Shown here in pieces: positions 1 through 11,938 of a stretch of 64,000 bases of DNA (position 1 is its first letter; every line of letters begins with the position of its first letter). The stretch comes from Sympetrum striolatum. Taxonomy: Eukaryota > Arthropoda > Insecta > Odonata > Libellulidae. A model generated the notes under the pieces. It did no database searches. It was given only the letters and a program-made list of their open reading frames with translations, and was not told the origin of the DNA. The stretch lies in NCBI GenBank assembly GCA_947579665.1, contig CANPUZ010000035.1, positions 62,001 to 126,000 on the forward strand. Direction: 5' to 3'. A program made the translations under genes and the position numbers.

Positions 1-1641
1 GATTTTTCCAAGATTTGATCAAAGAATGCATCGATAACCCATAATTTCAACAGAATTTGAACCTTTTTCCTCTAATTTGCCTTAATTTTCGTGATTATGC
101 AAAGGTATTATCGAAAAAAGCATCGAAACCGGATAATGCCAACGTAATTTCAATCGTTTTCCTCTATTTTTCCTTAGTTTTTGTGATTTTACCAAGCAAT
201 GATCGAAAAAAGCATCAAAAACGGATAAATTAAGGGAAATTTCAATCTTTTTCCGTCTATTTGAAAAGGTTTTCGTGATTTTTCCAAGATTTGATCAAAG
301 AATGCATCGATAACCCATAATTTCAACAGAATTTGAACCTTTTTCCTCTAATTTGCCTTAATTTTTTGATTTTGCCATGTTATGATCGACAAAAATATCG
401 AAAACGGATAATTTCCACCAAATTTCAATTTTTTTCCTCCATTTTTCCTTAGTTTTCGTGACTTTTACAAGATAAGATAAAAAAAAGCATCGATAACTGA
501 TAATTTCAACGAAATTTCGATCTTTTTCCTCAATATTGCCTTACTTTTCGTGGTATTGCCAAGAAATGATCGAAAACGGATAATTTTAACCAAATTTCAA
601 TATTTTTCATCTATTTTAACTAAAATTTTTTTGATTTTGACATGATATGATCGAAAAAAGTATCGAAAACGGATAATTTTTTTGAAATTTGTATCTTTTT
701 TGTCTATTTTGCCTTACATTCTGTGATTTTGCCAAGATATAATCGAGAAAAGCATCGAGAACGGATAATTTCAAAAAATTTCAATCTTTTTTCATCTATT
801 TTGCCTAGCTCTTCGTGATTTTGCCAAGATATGATCGAAAAAAGCATCGAGAACGGATATATTAAACGAAATTTATATCTTTTTCCTGTATTTTGCCTTA
901 ATTGTCGTGATATTGCCAAGATAATATAGAAAAAAGCATCGAAAACGGATAATTTCAACGAAATTTCATTCTTTTTTCTCTATTTTACCTTAGCTTTATT
1001 GATTTTGCCATGATATGATCGAAAAAAGTATAGAAAACGGATAATTTCCAACAAATTTCAATTTTTTTCTTCAATTTTTCCTTAGTTTTTGTGATTTTAA
1101 CAAGATAAGATGAAAAAAAGCATCGATAACGGATAATTTCAACGAAATTTCGATCTTTTTCCTCAATTTTGCCTTAGTTTTCGTTATTTTACCAAGATAT
1201 GATTGAAAAAAGCATCGAAAACGGATAATTTCAAGTATTTCGCAATATATTTTCGTCATTTTGTTATACATATCGTGATTTATCTGCATTATGATCGAAA
1301 AAAGGATCGAAAACGGATAATTTCAAGAAAATTTCAATCTTTTTTCATCTATTTTGCCTAACTCTTTGTGATTTTGCCAAGATATGATCGAAAAAAGTAT
1401 CGAAAACGAATAGTTTCCTCGAAATTTGAATCTTTTTCCTATTTTTCCTTAGTTTTTGTGATTATATTAAGATTTGATTGAAAAAATCACCGAGAACGGA
1501 TAATTTCAACGAAACTTCAATCTTTTTCCTCTGTTTGCCTTAGTTGCCGTGATTCTGGCAAGATATGATCAAAAAAGCATCGAAAACGGATAATTTCAAG
1601 GAAATTTCAATCTTTTTCCGTCTATTTGAAAAGGTTTTCGT
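1..1641. repeat. HOR-A copy 1 (1641-bp, 18-monomer unit)
   Basis: The first base of the window matches base 1642, and the whole interval repeats at 1642, 3283 and 4924. Counting the GTGATT-type landmark gives 18 monomers in 1641 bp, so the mean is 91.2 bp; one monomer near 560-632 is about 80 bp. The start is arbitrary because the window opens inside the array. A 276-bp (three-monomer) partial repeat lies inside: the segment beginning at 1 recurs in slightly altered form at 277. Confidence 0.95.
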
Positions 1642-3282
1642 GATTTTTCCAAGATTTGATCAAAGAATGCATCGATAACCCATAATTTCAACAGAATTTG
1701 AACCTTTTTCCTCTAATTTGCCTTAATTTTCGTGATTATGCAAAGGTATTATCGAAAAAAGCATCGAAACCGGATAATGCCAACGTAATTTCAATCGTTT
1801 TCCTCTATTTTTCCTTAGTTTTTGTGATTTTACCAAGCAATGATCGAAAAAAGCATCAAAAACGGATAAATTAAGGGAAATTTCAATCTTTTTCCGTCTA
1901 TTTGAAAAGGTTTTCGTGATTTTTCCAAGATTTGATCAAAGAATGCATCGATAACCCATAATTTCAACAGAATTTGAACCTTTTTCCTCTAATTTGCCTT
2001 AATTTTTTGATTTTGCCATGTTATGATCGACAAAAATATCGAAAACGGATAATTTCCACCAAATTTCAATTTTTTTCCTCCATTTTTCCTTAGTTTTCGT
2101 GACTTTTACAAGATAAGATAAAAAAAAGCATCGATAACTGATAATTTCAACGAAATTTCGATCTTTTTCCTCAATATTGCCTTACTTTTCGTGGTATTGC
2201 CAAGAAATGATCGAAAACGGATAATTTTAACCAAATTTCAATATTTTTCATCTATTTTAACTAAAATTTTTTTGATTTTGACATGATATGATCGAAAAAA
2301 GTATCGAAAACGGATAATTTTTTTGAAATTTGTATCTTTTTTGTCTATTTTGCCTTACATTCTGTGATTTTGCCAAGATATAATCGAGAAAAGCATCGAG
2401 AACGGATAATTTCAAAAAATTTCAATCTTTTTTCATCTATTTTGCCTAGCTCTTCGTGATTTTGCCAAGATATGATCGAAAAAAGCATCGAGAACGGATA
2501 TATTAAACGAAATTTATATCTTTTTCCTGTATTTTGCCTTAATTGTCGTGATATTGCCAAGATAATATAGAAAAAAGCATCGAAAACGGATAATTTCAAC
2601 GAAATTTCATTCTTTTTTCTCTATTTTACCTTAGCTTTATTGATTTTGCCATGATATGATCGAAAAAAGTATAGAAAACGGATAATTTCCAACAAATTTC
2701 AATTTTTTTCTTCAATTTTTCCTTAGTTTTTGTGATTTTAACAAGATAAGATGAAAAAAAGCATCGATAACGGATAATTTCAACGAAATTTCGATCTTTT
2801 TCCTCAATTTTGCCTTAGTTTTCGTTATTTTACCAAGATATGATTGAAAAAAGCATCGAAAACGGATAATTTCAAGTATTTCGCAATATATTTTCGTCAT
2901 TTTGTTATACATATCGTGATTTATCTGCATTATGATCGAAAAAAGGATCGAAAACGGATAATTTCAAGAAAATTTCAATCTTTTTTCATCTATTTTGCCT
3001 AACTCTTTGTGATTTTGCCAAGATATGATCGAAAAAAGTATCGAAAACGAATAGTTTCCTCGAAATTTGAATCTTTTTCCTATTTTTCCTTAGTTTTTGT
3101 GATTATATTAAGATTTGATTGAAAAAATCACCGAGAACGGATAATTTCAACGAAACTTCAATCTTTTTCCTCTGTTTGCCTTAGTTGCCGTGATTCTGGC
3201 AAGATATGATCAAAAAAGCATCGAAAACGGATAATTTCAAGGAAATTTCAATCTTTTTCCGTCTATTTGAAAAGGTTTTCGT
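1642..3282. repeat. HOR-A copy 2
   Basis: Exactly 1641 bp after copy 1, and I found no difference from it on reading both through. The near-identity of multi-monomer units, beside clear divergence between monomers inside one unit, is the signature of recent HOR amplification. Confidence 0.95.
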
Positions 3283-4923
3283 GATTTTTCCAAGATTTGA
3301 TCAAAGAATGCATCGATAACCCATAATTTCAACAGAATTTGAACCTTTTTCCTCTAATTTGCCTTAATTTTCGTGATTATGCAAAGGTATTATCGAAAAA
3401 AGCATCGAAACCGGATAATGCCAACGTAATTTCAATCGTTTTCCTCTATTTTTCCTTAGTTTTTGTGATTTTACCAAGCAATGATCGAAAAAAGCATCAA
3501 AAACGGATAAATTAAGGGAAATTTCAATCTTTTTCCGTCTATTTGAAAAGGTTTTCGTGATTTTTCCAAGATTTGATCAAAGAATGCATCGATAACCCAT
3601 AATTTCAACAGAATTTGAACCTTTTTCCTCTAATTTGCCTTAATTTTTTGATTTTGCCATGTTATGATCGACAAAAATATCGAAAACGGATAATTTCCAC
3701 GAAATTTCAATTTTTTTCCTCCATTTTTCCTTAGTTTTCGTGACTTTTACAAGATAAGATAAAAAAAAGCATCGATAACTGATAATTTCAACGAAATTTC
3801 GATCTTTTTCCTCAATATTGCCTTACTTTTCGTGGTATTGCCAAGAAATGATCGAAAACGGATAATTTTAACCAAATTTCAATATTTTTCATCTATTTTA
3901 ACTAAAATTTTTTTGATTTTGACATGATATGATCGAAAAAAGTATCGAAAACGGATAATTTTTTTGAAATTTGTATCTTTTTTGTCTATTTTGCCTTACA
4001 TTCTGTGATTTTGCCAAGATATAATCGAGAAAAGCATCGAGAACGGATAATTTCAAAAAATTTCAATCTTTTTTCATCTATTTTGCCTAGCTCTTCGTGA
4101 TTTTGCCAAGATATGATCGAAAAAAGCATCGAGAACGGATATATTAAACGAAATTTATATCTTTTTCCTGTATTTTGCCTTAATTGTCGTGATATTGCCA
4201 AGATAATATAGAAAAAAGCATCGAAAACGGATAATTTCAACGAAATTTCATTCTTTTTTCTCTATTTTACCTTAGCTTTATTGATTTTGCCATGATATGA
4301 TCGAAAAAAGTATAGAAAACGGATAATTTCCAACAAATTTCAATTTTTTTCTTCAATTTTTCCTTAGTTTTTGTGATTTTAACAAGATAAGATGAAAAAA
4401 AGCATCGATAACGGATAATTTCAACGAAATTTCGATCTTTTTCCTCAATTTTGCCTTAGTTTTCGTTATTTTACCAAGATATGATTGAAAAAAGCATCGA
4501 AAACGGATAATTTCAAGTATTTCGCAATATATTTTCGTCATTTTGTTATACATATCGTGATTTATCTGCATTATGATCGAAAAAAGGATCGAAAACGGAT
4601 AATTTCAAGAAAATTTCAATCTTTTTTCATCTATTTTGCCTAACTCTTTGTGATTTTGCCAAGATATGATCGAAAAAAGTATCGAAAACGAATAGTTTCC
4701 TCGAAATTTGAATCTTTTTCCTATTTTTCCTTAGTTTTTGTGATTATATTAAGATTTGATTGAAAAAATCACCGAGAACGGATAATTTCAACGAAACTTC
4801 AATCTTTTTCCTCTGTTTGCCTTAGTTGCCGTGATTCTGGCAAGATATGATCAAAAAAGCATCGAAAACGGATAATTTCAAGGAAATTTCAATCTTTTTC
4901 CGTCTATTTGAAAAGGTTTTCGT
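3283..4923. repeat. HOR-A copy 3, one visible substitution
   Basis: Third tandem 1641-bp unit. The only difference I could see from copies 1, 2 and 4 is G at 3701, where the matching positions 419, 2060 and 5342 carry C. Confidence 0.94.
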
Positions 4924-6172
4924 GATTTTTCCAAGATTTGATCAAAGAATGCATCGATAACCCATAATTTCAACAGAATTTGAACCTTTTTCCTCTAATT
5001 TGCCTTAATTTTCGTGATTATGCAAAGGTATTATCGAAAAAAGCATCGAAACCGGATAATGCCAACGTAATTTCAATCGTTTTCCTCTATTTTTCCTTAG
5101 TTTTTGTGATTTTACCAAGCAATGATCGAAAAAAGCATCAAAAACGGATAAATTAAGGGAAATTTCAATCTTTTTCCGTCTATTTGAAAAGGTTTTCGTG
5201 ATTTTTCCAAGATTTGATCAAAGAATGCATCGATAACCCATAATTTCAACAGAATTTGAACCTTTTTCCTCTAATTTGCCTTAATTTTTTGATTTTGCCA
5301 TGTTATGATCGACAAAAATATCGAAAACGGATAATTTCCACCAAATTTCAATTTTTTTCCTCCATTTTTCCTTAGTTTTCGTGACTTTTACAAGATAAGA
5401 TAAAAAAAAGCATCGATAACTGATAATTTCAACGAAATTTCGATCTTTTTCCTCAATATTGCCTTACTTTTCGTGGTATTGCCAAGAAATGATCGAAAAC
5501 GGATAATTTTAACCAAATTTCAATATTTTTCATCTATTTTAACTAAAATTTTTTTGATTTTGACATGATATGATCGAAAAAAGTATCGAAAACGGATAAT
5601 TTTTTTGAAATTTGTATCTTTTTTGTCTATTTTGCCTTACATTCTGTGATTTTGCCAAGATATAATCGAGAAAAGCATCGAGAACGGATAATTTCAAAAA
5701 ATTTCAATCTTTTTTCATCTATTTTGCCTAGCTCTTCGTGATTTTGCCAAGATATGATCGAAAAAAGCATCGAGAACGGATATATTAAACGAAATTTATA
5801 TCTTTTTCCTGTATTTTGCCTTAATTGTCGTGATATTGCCAAGATAATATAGAAAAAAGCATCGAAAACGGATAATTTCAACGAAATTTCATTCTTTTTT
5901 CTCTATTTTACCTTAGCTTTATTGATTTTGCCATGATATGATCGAAAAAAGTATAGAAAACGGATAATTTCCAACAAATTTCAATTTTTTTCTTCAATTT
6001 TTCCTTAGTTTTTGTGATTTTAACAAGATAAGATGAAAAAAAGCATCGATAACGGATAATTTCAACGAAATTTCGATCTTTTTCCTCAATTTTGCCTTAG
6101 TTTTCGTTATTTTACCAAGATATGATTGAAAAAAGCATCGAAAACGGATAATTTCAAGTATTTCGCAATATA
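4924..6172. repeat. HOR-A copy 4, truncated
   Basis: Matches copies 1-3 for about 1249 bp. It then switches, just after the CGCAATATAT landmark, from the HOR-A continuation to a different continuation with GTTCATC and TTTTGTCTTAC. The same switch occurs at the same unit position in copy 5 (7843-9091), so this truncation was itself duplicated. Confidence 0.93.
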
Positions 6173-7842
6173 TGTTCATCATTTTGTCTTACTTTTCGTG
6201 ATTTATCTGAAATGTGATCGAAAAAAGGATCAAAAACGGATAATTTCAAGAAAATTGCAATCTTTTTTCATCTATTTTGCCTAACTTTTTGTGATTTTGC
6301 CAAGATATGATCGAAAAAAGCATCGAAAACGGATATATTAAACGAAATTTAAATCTTTTTCCTCTATTTTGCCTTAATTGTCGTGATATTGCCAAGATAT
6401 GACCAAAAAAAGTATCGAAAACGGATAATTTCCACCAAATTTCTATTTTTTTCTCCATTTTTCCATAGTTTTCGTGATAATTACAAGATAAGATGAAAAA
6501 AAGCATCGATAACGGATATTTCTCAACGAAATTTCGATCTTTTTCCCCAATTTTGCCTTAGTTTTCGTGATTTATCCAAGATATGACTGACAAAAGCATC
6601 TAAAACGGATAATTTTTACGAAATTTCAATCTTTTTCCTCTATTTTGCCTAACTTTCTGTGATTTTGCTAAGATATATTCGAGAAAAGCATCGAAAAGGT
6701 AAAATTTCAAAGAATTTTGCAATATATTTTCGTCATTTTGTTATACATATCGTGATTTATCTGCATTATGATCGAAAAAAGGATCGAAAACGGATAATTT
6801 CAAGAAAATTTCAATCTTTTTTCATCTATTTTGCCTAACTCTTTGTGATTTTGCCAAGATATGATCGAAAAAGTATCGAAAACGAATAATTTCCTCAAAA
6901 TTTCAATATTTTTCCTCAAGTTTTCCTTAGTTTTAGTGATTATGGCAAGATTTGATTGAAAAAAGCACCGAGAACGGATACTTTTAACGAAATTTCAATC
7001 TTTTTCCTCTTTTTTGCCTATGCTTTCGTGATTTTTCCAAGATATAATTGGAAAAAGCATCGAAAACGGATAATTTTAACGAATTTTCAATCTTTTTCCT
7101 TTATTTTGCCTTACTTTCTGTGATTTTACCAAGATATAATCGAATAAAGCAACGAAAACGGATAATTGTAACAAAATTTCAATATTTTTCATCTATTTTA
7201 CCTTAGATTTTTTTGATTTTGCAAAGAAAGGATCGAAAAAAGTATCGAAAACGGATAATTTTTAGGAAATTTGAATCTTTTTCCTCTATTTTGCCTTACT
7301 TTTCGTGATTTTTCGAAGATATGATTGATAAAAGCATCGAAAACGGATCATTTTTACGAAATTTCAATCTTTTTCCTCTATTTTGCCTTTTACTTTGAAT
7401 TTGCCAAGATATAAACGAAAAAAGCATCGAAAACGGATTATTTCAAGAAAATTTTAATCTTTTTTCATCTATTTTGCGTAACTTTCATGATATTGCCAAG
7501 AAATGATCGAAAATGGATAATTTAAAAAAAATTTCAATATTTTTCCTCTATTTTACCTTTGATTTTTTTGATTTTGCCAAGATATGATCGAAAAAAGTAT
7601 CGAAAACGGATAATTTTTAGGAAATTTGAATCTTTTTCCTCTATTTTCCTTACTTTTCGTGATTTTTCCAAGATATGATTGAAAAAAGTATTGAAAACGG
7701 ATAATTTCAACGAAACTTCAATCTTTTTCCTCTCTTTGCCTTAGTTGCCGTGATTCTGGCAAGATATGATCAAAAAAGCATCGAAAACGGATAATTTCAA
7801 GGAAATTTCAATCTTTTTCCGTCTATTTGAAAAGGTTTTCGT
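6173..7842. repeat. Block B, copy 1 (follows HOR-A copy 4)
   Basis: About 1.67 kb of more diverged 92-bp monomers. It includes the composite stretch with AAAAGGTAAAATTTC and the CTGCATTATGATCG landmark, and several GCCTTTTACTTTGAATTTG monomers. The block recurs at 9092-10570 with offset 2919 and then 3012. It ends by re-entering HOR-A at 7843. No ORF of note. Confidence 0.88.
6651..6890. repeat. Divergent composite of about three monomers (first copy)
   Basis: A recurring composite: CTTTCTGTGATTTTGCTAAG, then ATATTCGAGAAAAGCATCG, AAAAGGTA-AATTTCAAAG, TTTTGCAATATATTTTCG, CTGCATTATGATCG and a CGGATTATTTC-type monomer. The middle monomer lacks the CGGATAATTTC box. Further copies lie near 9663, 11218, 14870, 19308, 21663, 24920, 26690, 27770, 29400, 32295, 33905, 35355, 38840, 43105, 45280, 49540, 51640, 53800 and 62155, so it is common to both domains and probably old. 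Confidence 0.78.
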
Positions 7843-9091
7843 GATTTTTCCAAGATTTGATCAAAGAATGCATCGATAACCCATAATTTCAACAGAATTT
7901 GAACCTTTTTCCTCTAATTTGCCTTAATTTTCGTGATTATGCAAAGGTATTATCGAAAAAAGCATCGAAACCGGATAATGCCAACGTAATTTCAATCGTT
8001 TTCCTCTATTTTTCCTTAGTTTTTGTGATTTTACCAAGCAATGATCGAAAAAAGCATCAAAAACGGATAAATTAAGGGAAATTTCAATCTTTTTCCGTCT
8101 ATTTGAAAAGGTTTTCGTGATTTTTCCAAGATTTGATCAAAGAATGCATCGATAACCCATAATTTCAACAGAATTTGAACCTTTTTCCTCTAATTTGCCT
8201 TAATTTTTTGATTTTGCCATGTTATGATCGACAAAAATATCGAAAACGGATAATTTCCACCAAATTTCAATTTTTTTCCTCCATTTTTCCTTAGTTTTCG
8301 TGACTTTTACAAGATAAGATAAAAAAAAGCATCGATAACTGATAATTTCAACGAAATTTCGATCTTTTTCCTCAATATTGCCTTACTTTTCGTGGTATTG
8401 CCAAGAAATGATCGAAAACGGATAATTTTAACCAAATTTCAATATTTTTCATCTATTTTAACTAAAATTTTTTTGATTTTGACATGATATGATCGAAAAA
8501 AGTATCGAAAACGGATAATTTTTTTGAAATTTGTATCTTTTTTGTCTATTTTGCCTTACATTCTGTGATTTTGCCAAGATATAATCGAGAAAAGCATCGA
8601 GAACGGATAATTTCAAAAAATTTCAATCTTTTTTCATCTATTTTGCCTAGCTCTTCGTGATTTTGCCAAGATATGATCGAAAAAAGCATCGAGAACGGAT
8701 ATATTAAACGAAATTTATATCTTTTTCCTGTATTTTGCCTTAATTGTCGTGATATTGCCAAGATAATATAGAAAAAAGCATCGAAAACGGATAATTTCAA
8801 CGAAATTTCATTCTTTTTTCTCTATTTTACCTTAGCTTTATTGATTTTGCCATGATATGATCGAAAAAAGTATAGAAAACGGATAATTTCCAACAAATTT
8901 CAATTTTTTTCTTCAATTTTTCCTTAGTTTTTGTGATTTTAACAAGATAAGATGAAAAAAAGCATCGATAACGGATAATTTCAACGAAATTTCGATCTTT
9001 TTCCTCAATTTTGCCTTAGTTTTCGTTATTTTACCAAGATATGATTGAAAAAAGCATCGAAAACGGATAATTTCAAGTATTTCGCAATATA
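7843..9091. repeat. HOR-A copy 5, truncated
   Basis: Starts 2919 bp after copy 4 and is truncated at the same point. Copy 4 plus block B therefore form a 2919-bp superunit that was duplicated in tandem. Confidence 0.92.
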
Positions 9092-10570
9092 TGTTCATCA
9101 TTTTGTCTTACTTTTCGTGATTTATCTGAAATGTGATCGAAAAAAGGATCAAAAACGGATAATTTCAAGAAAATTGCAATCTTTTTTCATCTATTTTGCC
9201 TAACTTTTTGTGATTTTGCCAAGATATGATCGAAAAAAGCATCGAAAACGGATATATTAAACGAAATTTAAATCTTTTTCCTCTATTTTGCCTTAATTGT
9301 CGTGATATTGCCAAGATATGACCAAAAAAAGTATCGAAAACGGATAACATCAACGAAATTTTAATCTTTTGTCTCTATTTTACCTTAGTTCTTATTGATT
9401 TTGCCATGATATGACCATAAAAAGTATCGAAAACGGATAATTTCCACCAAATTTCTATTTTTTTCTCCATTTTTCCATAGTTTTCGTGATAATTACAAGA
9501 TAAGATGAAAAAAAGCATCGATAACGGATATTTCTCAACGAAATTTCGATCTTTTTCCCCAATTTTGCCTTAGTTTTCGTGATTTATCCAAGATATGACT
9601 GACAAAAGCATCTAAAACGGATAATTTTTACGAAATTTCAATCTTTTTCCTCTATTTTGCCTAACTTTCTGTGATTTTGCTAAGATATATTCGAGAAAAG
9701 CATCGAAAAGGTAAAATTTCAAAGAATTTTGCAATATATTTTCGTCATTTTGTTATACATATCGTGATTTATCTGCATTATGATCGAAAAAAGGATCGAA
9801 AACGGATAATTTCAAGAAAATTTCAATCTTTTTTCATCTATTTTGCCTAACTCTTTGTGATTTTGCCAAGATATGATCGAAAAAGTATCGAAAACGAATA
9901 ATTTCCTCAAAATTTCAATATTTTTCCTCAAGTTTTCCTTAGTTTTAGTGATTATGGCAAGATTTGATTGAAAAAAGCACCGAGAACGGATACTTTCAAC
10001 GAAATTTCAATCTTTTTCCTCTTTTTTGCCTATGCTTTCGTGATTTTTCCAAGATATAATTGGAAAAAGCATCGAAAACGGATAATTTTAACGAATTTTC
10101 AATCTTTTTCCTTTATTTTGCCTTACTTTCTGTGATTTTACCAAGATATAATCGAATAAAGCAACGAAAACGGATAATTGTAACAAAATTTCAATATTTT
10201 TCATCTATTTTACCTTAGATTTTTTTGATTTTGCAAAGAAAGGATCGAAAAAAGTATCGAAAACGGATAATTTTTAGGAAATTTGAATCTTTTTCCTCTA
10301 TTTTGCCTTACTTTTCGTGATTTTTCGAAGATATGATTGATAAAAGCATCGAAAACGGATCATTTTTACGAAATTTCAATCTTTTTCCTCTATTTTGCCT
10401 TTTACTTTGAATTTGCCAAGATATAAACGAAAAAAGCATCGAAAACGGATTATTTCAAGAAAATTTTAATCTTTTTTCATCTATTTTGCGTAACTTTCAT
10501 GATATTGCCAAGAAATGATCGAAAATGGATAATTTAAAAAAAATTTCAATATTTTTCCTCTATTTTACCT
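9092..10570. repeat. Block B, copy 2, with an extra monomer
   Basis: Tracks 6173-7558. The offset is 2919 up to about 9330 and 3012 afterwards, because a single extra 93-bp monomer (9330-9422) is present here and missing from copy 1. Alignment ends near 10570, where TTTTACCTT continues as AGTTTTCGTTATT instead of TGATTTTTTTG. Confidence 0.88.
9330..9422. repeat. One-monomer (93-bp) insertion/deletion
   Basis: The landmark AGTATCGAAAACGGATAA occurs at 9330 and again at 9423, while the copy-1 block has it once (6411). The 93-bp step is one whole monomer, the expected product of out-of-register exchange. Related monomers with ACATCAACG recur at about 10900, 14550, 18980, 31260, 33590, 40695, 49220 and 61835, so loss in copy 1 is more likely than gain here. 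Confidence 0.85.
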
Positions 10571-11938
10571 TAGTTTTCGTTATTTTTCCAAGATATGATT
10601 GAAAAAAGCATCGAAAACGGATAATTTCAAGTATTTCGCAATATATGTTCATCATTTTGTCTTACTTTTCGTGATTTAACTGAAATATGATCGAAAAAAG
10701 GATCGAAAACGGATAATTTCAAGAAAATTGCAATCTTTTTTCATCTAGTTTGCCTAACTTTTTGTGATTTTGCCAAGATATGATCGAAAAAAGCATCGAA
10801 AACGGATATAATAAACGAAATTTAAATCTTTTTCCTCTATTTTGCCTTAATTGTCGTGATATTGCCAAGATATGACCAAAAAAAGTATCGAAAACGGATA
10901 ACATCAACGAAATTTTAATCTTTTGTCCCTATTTTACCTTAGTTATTATTGATTTTGCCATGATATGACCATAAAAAGTATCGAAAACGGATAATTTCCA
11001 CCAAATTTCTATTTTTTTTCTCCATTTTTCCATAGTTTTCGTGATAATTACAAGATAAGATGAAAAAAAGCATCGATAACGGATATTTTTCAACGAAAAT
11101 TCGATCTTTTTCCCAATTTTGCCTTAGTTTTCGTGATTTATCCAAGATATGACTGAAAAAAGCATCTAAAATGGATAATTTTTACGAAATTTCAATCTTT
11201 TTCCTCTATTTTGACTAACTTTCTGTGATTTTGCTAAGATATATTCGAGAAAAGCATCGAAAAGGTATAATTTCAAAGAATTTTGCAATATATATTCGTC
11301 ATTTTGTTTTACTTATCGTGATTTATCTGCATTATGATCGAAAAAAGGATCGAAAACGGATTATTTCTAGAAAAGTTCAATATTTTTCCTCTGATTTTTG
11401 TTAGATTTTTTGATTTCGCCAAGATATGATCGAAAAAGTATCGAAAAAAAATAATTTCCTCGAAATTTCATTATTTTTCCTCAAGTATTCCTTAGTTTTA
11501 GTGATTATGGCATGATTTGATTGAAAAAAGCACCGAAAACGGATAATTTCAACGAAATTTCAATTTTTTTCCTCTTTTTTGCCTTTGCTTTCGTGATTTT
11601 TCCAAGATATAATTGGAAAAAGCATCGAAAACGGATAATTTTAACAAAATTTCAATATTTTTCATCTATTTTACCTTAAATTTTTTTGATTTTGACAAAA
11701 TATGAACGAAAAAAGTATCGAAAACGAATAGTTTCCTCGAAATTTGAATCTTTTTCCTATTTTTCCTTAGTTTTTGTGATTATATTAAGATTTGATTGAA
11801 AAAATCACCGAGAACGGATAATTTCAACGAAACTTCAATCTTTTTCCTCTCTTTGCCTTAGTTGCCGTGATTCTGGCAAGATATGATCAAAAAAGCATCG
11901 AAAACGGATAATTTCAAGGAAATTTCAATCTTTTTCCG
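10571..11938. repeat. Satellite block C, copy 1
   Basis: 10571 to about 11680 matches 14224 to about 15330 at offset 3653, and matches about 18653-19760. The remainder (about 11690-11938) resembles the last quarter of HOR-A, with the GAATAGTTTCCTCG monomer and TTGCCGTGATTCTGGC. It leads into the 552-bp repeat. No gene seen. Confidence 0.82.

Noticed and set aside
704..958. 84-codon minus-strand frame repeated at 2345, 3986, 5627, 8546, 13753 and elsewhere
   Set aside because: Its recurrence simply follows the HOR period. Frames of about 2.7 monomers arise because 92 is not a multiple of 3 and stops recur each third monomer.
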